Shown here in pieces: positions 59,583-64,000 of a stretch of DNA of 64,000 nucleotides. The notes below the pieces were generated by a model that was given only the letters and a program-made list of their open reading frames with translations, did not search any database and was not told where the DNA came from. The position numbers and the translations under genes were made by a program. Source of the DNA: Chitinophaga sp. GbtcB8 (GTDB taxonomy: Bacteria; Bacteroidota; Bacteroidia; Chitinophagales; Chitinophagaceae); contig NZ_JAGXJN010000025.1 of assembly GCF_019091455.1 (NCBI RefSeq), forward strand, positions 1-64,000. Direction: 5' to 3'. Within the stretch, counting starts at the first letter, position 1. Each line of letters opens with the position of its first letter.

Positions 59583-60554
59583 TTATCTCGCTCCAATATA
59601 TTTATCTAATACCTCTGCAAAAAATTGCGCTGCTTCTTCTTTGGTAGGCTGCTTAACGGGGCGCACTATACGAAAACCAATAAACGGCGCATCTGCATTC
59701 CACCATTTGCTTTTAGGGATCTGCGGGTCACGGCGGTTCCAGTCCGGGTCGGACTTCAGGCGTGCTGCGCTGCGTACATGCGCTGCATCATCCTGGTAGT
59801 TGCCGCCTTTAATAGTGCGCGGTGTTTTGGCAGTGGGCTTGGTCCAGGGGTCTGTAGCGGCGGCATGTTCCAGGTACTGCGGATCATATTGGTCCAGTGT
59901 CCATTCAGCCACATTGCCCAGCATATCATACAGGCCAAAACCATTAGGCTGCAGCTCTCCTACTTTATGATATTTTCCTTCGCTGTTATCTGCATACCAG
60001 GCAAATCTTTTCAGCTCTCCGGCATCATCCCCAAAGGGATAGGCTGTGGCTGCGCCGGCGCGGCAGGCATATTCCCATTCTGCTTCTGTAGGCAGGCGGT
60101 AAAATACCCCGGTTTTTATATACAGCCAGCGGCAGTACATCAAGGCGCCATACTGGCTCATACTGTTGGCCGGAAAACCGCCGCCTTTGCCCATGCCCAG
60201 GGTAAGATCAATGTAGGGCGGGCTGGGACGTGTCATTCCATCAGGTATGGGCGTTTTATCTTTCTCCGCATCGGCATATACATCATATTCATCAAAGGTA
60301 ACCTCATGCGCGCCCATCCAGAACGGGGCAATGGTTACTTTCTTTTGCGGGCCCTCATCTGCTGCACGGCCTTTTTCTGCAGCCGGGCTGCCCAGTGTAA
60401 CGGTGCCACCGGGTATGGGTACCATTTTAAAGGAAACATCAGTGCCGGGAAGCTTTTCTTCGTACGTTTTAAAATTAGCATCGCCGGGCGTTTGCGCCAG
60501 TACAGGTTGTGCTAACAATGCTATCAGAGCCAGTGCGGTCAATTTTTTTTCCAT
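59583..60554 (-). CDS. SUMF1/formylglycine-generating-enzyme-like protein, exported
   Basis: 323 residues. A Sec leader (MEKKLTALALIALLAQPVLAQ) is followed by the FGE-sulfatase fold: MVPIPGGTVTLGSPAAEKGRAADEGPQKKVTIAPFWMGAHEVTFDEYD, RLPTEAEWEYACRAG, GLYDMLGNVAEWTLDQYD and GGNYQDDAAHVRSAAR. The paired cysteines of true formylglycine-generating enzymes are not evident, so it is more likely a carbohydrate-binding or other SUMF1-domain protein. No sulfatase is nearby. It is divergent from the TIM-barrel gene and upstream of the Gfo/Idh/MocA gene. Confidence 0.9.
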   Translation of the reverse strand: MEKKLTALALIALLAQPVLAQTPGDANFKTYEEKLPGTDVSFKMVPIPGGTVTLGSPAAEKGRAADEGPQKKVTIAPFWMGAHEVTFDEYDVYADAEKDKTPIPDGMTRPSPPYIDLTLGMGKGGGFPANSMSQYGALMYCRWLYIKTGVFYRLPTEAEWEYACRAGAATAYPFGDDAGELKRFAWYADNSEGKYHKVGELQPNGFGLYDMLGNVAEWTLDQYDPQYLEHAAATDPWTKPTAKTPRTIKGGNYQDDAAHVRSAARLKSDPDWNRRDPQIPKSKWWNADAPFIGFRIVRPVKQPTKEEAAQFFAEVLDKYIGAR

Positions 60555-60603
60555 GGAATTTTAGCGTGGTTGGGTGAATTTATTAAATCCGTTAGTGGAA
60601 TCC

Positions 60604-60631
60604 AATACTAATTTTTCAGCAGGTTAGTATT
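60604..60631. promoter_or_regulatory. Dyad operator-like site in a divergent promoter region
   Basis: AATACTAA (60604-60611) and TTAGTATT (60624-60631) are exact inverted copies whose equivalent positions lie 20 bp apart, two helical turns. The dyad sits in the 141-bp region between the SUMF1-like and TIM-barrel genes, which are divergent. It is a good candidate binding site for a dimeric regulator. Confidence 0.5.
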
Positions 60632-60695
60632 TCCATCTAAAACCTATTAAATTTAATACCTCATAAAAGCATCACCCTTAACCCTCCTAAACGTT

Positions 60696-61625
60696 ATGGA
60701 AAGAAGAACCTTCCTGCAACAAGGTACCCTGGCCGGTATATCGGCCCTGGCTTTTGGCGGCGCACAGGCAGCCGGTAAAACCGCTAATGGCATAACAGCG
60801 CCGGCAGCAGAAAAAACTTTTAACATGAACTATGCGCCGCATGATGGTATGTTCAAGAACAGCGCCGGCGACGATTTCCTGGACCAGATCCGGTTCATGC
60901 ATGACCAGGGTTTCCGTTCCATTGAAGATAATGGCATGTTGAAAAGAGAGCCTGCCATGCAGGAAAAGATCGGCAACCTGCTGGCTAAGCTGGGTATGCA
61001 GATGGGCGTATTTGTAATTGACAGTGGCGATAACTGGAAAATATCCCTCACCACCGGCAAGCAGGAATTTGTGGATACCTTTTTAAAAACCTGCAAAGCC
61101 TCCCTGGATACGGCCAAACGCTGTAATGCCAAATGGGCTACCGTAGTACCCGGCTTTTTTGAACGCAAGCTGCCTATTGGCGTGCAAACCGGCCACGTGA
61201 TAGATGCCCTGCGCCGCGGTGCAGAAATACTGGAGCCACAGGGCCTGGTAATGGTGCTGGAACCGCTGAGCGATACGCCGGAGCTGTTCCTGCGCACCGC
61301 CGATCAAACCTACGAGATCTGCCGGGCGGTGAACAGCCCCTCCTGCAAAATACTCTATGATATTTACCATATGCAGCGCAATACCGGCCACCTGATACCC
61401 ATGATGGATATGTGCTGGGACGAAATTGCCTACATACAGATCGGCGATAACCCCGGCCGTAAAGAGCCCGGCACCGGTGAGATCAACTATAAGAACATTT
61501 TTAAACACCTGCACGAAAAGGGCTACAAAGGCGTGCTGGGTATGGAGCACGGTAATTCCGGGCAGGGTAAGGAAGGAGAGCTGGCTGTAATAAAAGCCTA
61601 CCGCGATAGCGATAACTTTCTCTGA
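60696..61625 (+). CDS. TIM-barrel sugar isomerase, hydroxypyruvate-isomerase-like, Tat leader
   Basis: 309 residues. MERRTFLQQGTLAGISALAFGGAQAAG carries twin Arg and a hydrophobic core, a probable Tat leader. The barrel has the AP-endonuclease-2/xylose-isomerase-like pattern; VMVLEPLSDTPELFLRTADQTYEICRAVNSPSCKILYDIYHMQ is close to hydroxypyruvate isomerase, with metal-binding Glu and Asp and the YHMQ motif. EHGNSGQGKEGE near the end holds a further metal ligand. It would isomerise or epimerise a keto sugar in the periplasm. The stop codon is part of a repeated spacer element. Confidence 0.9.
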   Translation: MERRTFLQQGTLAGISALAFGGAQAAGKTANGITAPAAEKTFNMNYAPHDGMFKNSAGDDFLDQIRFMHDQGFRSIEDNGMLKREPAMQEKIGNLLAKLGMQMGVFVIDSGDNWKISLTTGKQEFVDTFLKTCKASLDTAKRCNAKWATVVPGFFERKLPIGVQTGHVIDALRRGAEILEPQGLVMVLEPLSDTPELFLRTADQTYEICRAVNSPSCKILYDIYHMQRNTGHLIPMMDMCWDEIAYIQIGDNPGRKEPGTGEINYKNIFKHLHEKGYKGVLGMEHGNSGQGKEGELAVIKAYRDSDNFL

Positions 61626-61682
61626 TCTTAGATTTGGAGGAACACTCCGCTCCGGGCAAATCTGAAATCGTAAATCTAAAAT
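61623..61682. repeat. Stop-anchored repeat element after the TIM-barrel gene
   Basis: The element starts with the TGA stop: GATCTTAGATTTGG (61624-61637) matches 27958-27971 at 13 of 14 positions. AAATCGTAAATCTAAAAT (61665-61682) is an exact 18-base copy of 28034-28051. The two halves are inverted relative to each other. Confidence 0.6.
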
Positions 61683-61684
61683 AG

Positions 61685-61716
61685 AAAAGGATGGGCTTGC
61701 GCTCCATCCTTTTTTC
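61685..61716 (+). terminator. Intrinsic terminator after the TIM-barrel gene
   Basis: AAAAGGATGG (61685-61694) and CCATCCTTTT (61704-61713) form a perfect 10-bp stem with a 9-nt loop and a T-rich end. It may also act on the opposite strand for the convergent lipoprotein gene. Confidence 0.88.
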
Positions 61717-61742
61717 ATTTTTACTATAGAAAACTTGGCAGT

Positions 61743-62183
61743 TTACTTTTTTAAATAGAAGTATTCCTTACTGTAGTTACCATTCCCAAAATCCGTATCC
61801 GTAGAGGAAAGTACCAGCTGCGTACTGTTTAAGGTCACAATATTCACCTGCTGCGGCACGCTGCCATTGTTGCTCAGCTCCAGCGTTTGGGCATTCACCA
61901 GCATATAGGTGCCGGTAACCGTAGTATCATTCAGGTTGGAAGAGAATTTCCCCTCCTGCTGAAAAGTAATATAAGTGTTAGCTGGATTTTCCACATCCAG
62001 GGTGTCTACAGATATCAGCTGGTTTTGCTTGTTAAACAGGGAATCAATGCCTACCTCAAATCGCCAGGTACCCGCAATTACGGAGTTATCCGGCCCCTCT
62101 TTATCATCATCTTTACTACAGGCCGCAAAAGCAATTGTGATTGTACCGGCCATTGCCAGTAACCAGGTAAATGGTTTTCGCAT
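61743..62183 (-). CDS. Small lipoprotein, lipocalin-like beta domain
   Basis: About 146 residues from ATG 62183 (MRKPFTWLLAMAGTITIAFAACSKDDDK). The lipobox FAAC is followed by Asp/Lys/Glu, a common surface-export-type signal in Bacteroidota. The mature domain is beta-rich: VIAGTWRFEVGIDSLFNK, TYITFQQEGKFSSNLNDTTVTGTYMLVNAQTLELS and VNIVTLNSTQLVLSS. This is the DUF4595/lipocalin_4-like pattern with the initial 'GTW'. Function unknown. A -7 box lies about 20 nt upstream. Confidence 0.78.
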   Translation of the reverse strand: MRKPFTWLLAMAGTITIAFAACSKDDDKEGPDNSVIAGTWRFEVGIDSLFNKQNQLISVDTLDVENPANTYITFQQEGKFSSNLNDTTVTGTYMLVNAQTLELSNNGSVPQQVNIVTLNSTQLVLSSTDTDFGNGNYSKEYFYLKK

Positions 62184-62204
62184 ACACATATGGTTTATTA
62201 AATA

Positions 62205-62212
62205 CAAAAATA
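62205..62212 (-). promoter_or_regulatory. Promoter -7 box of the small lipoprotein gene
   Basis: The minus strand reads TATTTTTG followed by T, a perfect TANNTTTG(Y). The leader to ATG 62183 is about 16-20 nt. Confidence 0.5.
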
Positions 62213-62305
62213 ATATGTTTGCCTGGAAGTTCGCCTTTCCGGCTGTTACGTTTACGTCATGTTTTATAACGCTATTTTCTTAACTTTCTGTATAAATATC
62301 TGTTT

Positions 62306-62659
62306 ATGAACTTTTTGATCCGCCTGCTGGTAAGTGCACTAGCCGCCATGGTCACCGCTTACCTGCTGCCCGGGGTTAAGATAGATAATTTCTTAACGGC
62401 GCTCATACTGGCCTTTGTGCTGGCTATCCTGAACCTGCTGGTACGCCCCGTGCTGGTGATCCTTACCCTGCCGGCCACGGTAGTTACCCTGGGCCTGTTC
62501 CTGCTGGTTATTAATGCTGTTATTATTTTACTGGCCGCACGCCTGGTATCCGGTTTCCGGGTAGAAGGTTTCTGGTGGGCTTTGCTGTTCAGTATTGTTA
62601 TGACCGTGGTCAACAGCATTATGCACAGCCTGGCAAGCGGGGATAATGACCGGGATTGA
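62306..62659 (+). CDS. Phage-holin-family-like small membrane protein
   Basis: 117 residues with four hydrophobic segments: LIRLLVSALAAMVTAYLLPGVKI, FLTALILAFVLAILNLLVRPVLVIL, VVTLGLFLLVINAVIILLAARLV and FWWALLFSIVMTVVNSIMHSL. The pattern 'LLPGV.I..F.TAL..A.VL..LN..VRP.L..LTLP.TV.TLGLF.L..NA' is the conserved signature of the mycobacterial/YvlD-like phage holin 4 superfamily family of unknown function. It acts in the inner membrane. It is followed after 2 bases by a repeat-rich spacer. Confidence 0.9.
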   Translation: MNFLIRLLVSALAAMVTAYLLPGVKIDNFLTALILAFVLAILNLLVRPVLVILTLPATVVTLGLFLLVINAVIILLAARLVSGFRVEGFWWALLFSIVMTVVNSIMHSLASGDNDRD

Positions 62660-62661
62660 TT

Positions 62662-63022
62662 TTAATTACGAATTAGGAAGCGCGATTGGATAAGCAATCC
62701 GTGATTGGTAATTGATAATAAGAATTAAAAAGATGGTAGTTTGTAAGGCAAACCGTACCGGGCATTACTTCGACCACAGTTCATAATTTATGATCGTCAA
62801 TCGATTTAGATACCTGTAATCATTAAACCCGCAATTAACATTCGCTTCGATCACAATTTGTAAATTGGCAATACGAATTAAGAAGTATAATCGTCAATAC
62901 GGCAACCATTACTGACACTCAGTTTGTAATTGTTAGTACTAATAAACACGTACATTAACACACCCGCAATTGACAACCGCTTCAATCACATTCGTAATTA
63001 GTAATTGATAATTCGTAATTAA
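62662..63022. repeat. 361-bp spacer element with 14-bp terminal inverted repeats
   Basis: TTAATTACGAATTA (62662-62675) and its exact reverse complement (63009-63022) bound the block, which begins 2 bases after a stop codon and ends 11 bases before the next start. Inside, CCCGCAATTAACATTCGCTTCGATCA-type sequence at 62827 is repeated imperfectly at 62962, offset 135 bp. The stretch is AT-rich compared with its neighbours and has no gene I can support. It resembles a miniature element, but I see no target duplication. Confidence 0.55.
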
Positions 63023-63033
63023 ACCAGCCCGGC

Positions 63034-64000
63034 ATGTACTTTAACAGGACATTGATCAGCGATGAGCAGTTGCTGGATTTTTACCACGCTATACTATACC
63101 CCAGATTGGTAGAGGAGAAAATGCTGCTCCTGCTGCGGCAGGGCAAGATCAGTAAATGGTTCTCCGGTATAGGCCAGGAAGCCAATGCCGTAGGCGCTAC
63201 CCTGGCCCTGGCAGCGGATGAGTGGATCCTGCCCCTGCACCGCAACCTGGGCGTCTTTACTACCCGCAATATGCCGCTGCACAAACTCTTCCTGCAATGG
63301 CAGGGCAGCCGGCAGGGCTACAGCCAGGGACGGGAACGCAGCTTTCATTTTGGCAGCCGTGAGCACCATATCTGCAGTATGATCTCCCACCTGGGCCCAC
63401 AGCTTTCTGTTGCAGATGGTATAGCCCTGGCCCATACCCTGGCCGGGCAGCAAAAAGTTACCCTGGTATTCACCGGCGAAGGCGGCACCAGCGAAGGTGA
63501 GTTTCATGAAGCGCTGAATGTAGCTGCCGTGTGGGACCTGCCGGTCATCTTCCTCATAGAAAACAACGGCTACGGTTTAAGCACCCCCGTTGCAGAGCAA
63601 TACCGCTGCCAGCAGCTAACAGACAAGGCCATTGGTTACGGCATGCACAGCGTGCGTATGGATGGTAATAACCTGCTGGAAGTGTATAACACGGTAACAG
63701 AAGCCAAAGCCTATGCCCTGCGGGAGCAAAAACCGGTGCTCATAGAGGCGCTTACCTTCCGCATGCGCGGTCATGAGGAAGCCAGTGGTACCAAATATGT
63801 ACCCCCTGCCCTGCTGGAAGAATGGGCGCAGAAAGATCCTATCCATCACTATGAAGCCTTTCTTCGTTTCATAGGCCTGCTGGATGATGAGAAGATCAGC
63901 GCTATTCACCAGCAACAGAAACAATATATTGATGCCGCGGTACACGACGCCTTAACAGATACCGTCCTTATAGCTGATACAGCACAGGAGCTGGCAGACA
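63034..64000 (+). CDS. 2-oxoacid dehydrogenase E1 component, thiamine-dependent (N-terminal part)
   Basis: The first 322 codons are present; the gene runs off the right end without a stop. The start is MYFNRTLISDEQLLDFYHAILYPRLVEEKML. The alpha-subunit signature is clear: SGIGQEANAVGATLALAADEWILPLHRNLGVFTTR, and GEGGTSEGEFHEALNVAAVWDLPVIFLIENNGYGLST is the thiamine-diphosphate/Mg motif (G[DE]G..EG....N). The end of the visible part may lead into a fused beta half, as in the Bacteroidota branched-chain 2-oxoacid dehydrogenase E1. The reaction is oxidative decarboxylation with transfer to lipoyl-E2. Substrate (branched-chain versus pyruvate) cannot be fixed from this fragment. Confidence 0.92.
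   Translation, partial: MYFNRTLISDEQLLDFYHAILYPRLVEEKMLLLLRQGKISKWFSGIGQEANAVGATLALAADEWILPLHRNLGVFTTRNMPLHKLFLQWQGSRQGYSQGRERSFHFGSREHHICSMISHLGPQLSVADGIALAHTLAGQQKVTLVFTGEGGTSEGEFHEALNVAAVWDLPVIFLIENNGYGLSTPVAEQYRCQQLTDKAIGYGMHSVRMDGNNLLEVYNTVTEAKAYALREQKPVLIEALTFRMRGHEEASGTKYVPPALLEEWAQKDPIHHYEAFLRFIGLLDDEKISAIHQQQKQYIDAAVHDALTDTVLIADTAQELAD

Noticed and set aside
59583..60554. True formylglycine-generating enzyme for sulfatase maturation
   Set aside because: The paired catalytic cysteines are not evident and no sulfatase gene is in the window, so only the SUMF1 fold is claimed.

Overview
The window is a continuous stretch of a Bacteroidota chromosome, most likely from the Chitinophagaceae (Chitinophaga-like). 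The grounds are a SusC/SusD pair, DUF4836 and DUF3857 proteins, a GH3/beta-lactamase fusion, an adenylate kinase of about 195 residues, many lipoproteins with Bacteroidota-style lipoboxes, weak ribosome binding sites, and repeated matches to the Bacteroidota housekeeping promoter -7 box TANNTTTG. I see no phage, insertion sequence, CRISPR array or rRNA operon. One tRNA-Thr(CGU) is present. Both ends cut through genes: typA/bipA on the left and a thiamine-dependent 2-oxoacid dehydrogenase E1 gene on the right. The genus is inference.

Layout. 0-8 kb: typA, an exported alpha/beta hydrolase, and two membrane-anchored patatin-like lipases on either side of heme A synthase (ctaA/COX15). 8-16 kb: a GH3/beta-lactamase-family fusion, adk, obgE, a hotdog thioesterase, a Bcr/CflA-type exporter and a fatty acid desaturase. 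16-20.5 kb: small lipoprotein and membrane genes, tRNA-Thr, and a two-gene unit that includes an unlisted 38-residue membrane peptide. 20.5-30 kb: YbaB, a geranylgeranyl-reductase-type flavoprotein in line with DUF2891 and DUF3857/transglutaminase proteins, an amidohydrolase with a Dabb protein, and an ABC ATPase/permease pair. 30-34 kb: an ECF sigma factor with its RskA-type anti-sigma factor, a DUF4836 lipoprotein and a YciI protein. 34-45 kb: SusC/SusD, then a complete RND efflux operon (adaptor, pump, TolC). 45-50 kb: SRPBCC, a DUF2306-like protein, a membrane-bound LytTR regulator, MsrB and MutL. 50-62 kb: a gluconokinase-like FGGY kinase divergent from a GMC dehydrogenase with its subunit 3, two Gfo/Idh/MocA oxidoreductases, a SUMF1-like protein, a hydroxypyruvate-isomerase-like TIM barrel and a PBP4-type carboxypeptidase. 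62-64 kb: a small membrane protein, a repeat-rich spacer and the E1 gene.

How genes work together. The clearest functional neighbourhood is 50-62 kb. Four of its proteins carry twin-arginine type leaders, which suggests an exported redox pathway acting on sugars or glycosides, with the kinase handling the product inside the cell. SusCD (nutrient import), RND (export) and the ECF/anti-sigma pair are standard envelope modules.

The most unusual signal lies between the genes. Many spacers are almost entirely long inverted repeats that begin at, or within a few bases of, the stop codon of the preceding gene, and unlinked spacers share the same words. Other points worth attention are an Obg GTPase whose G3 aspartate is replaced by valine, a ferredoxin-like CX2CX2CX3C motif inside the GMC protein, several promoters placed so close to start codons that leaderless mRNAs are likely, and a convergent spacer full of helically phased short repeats.
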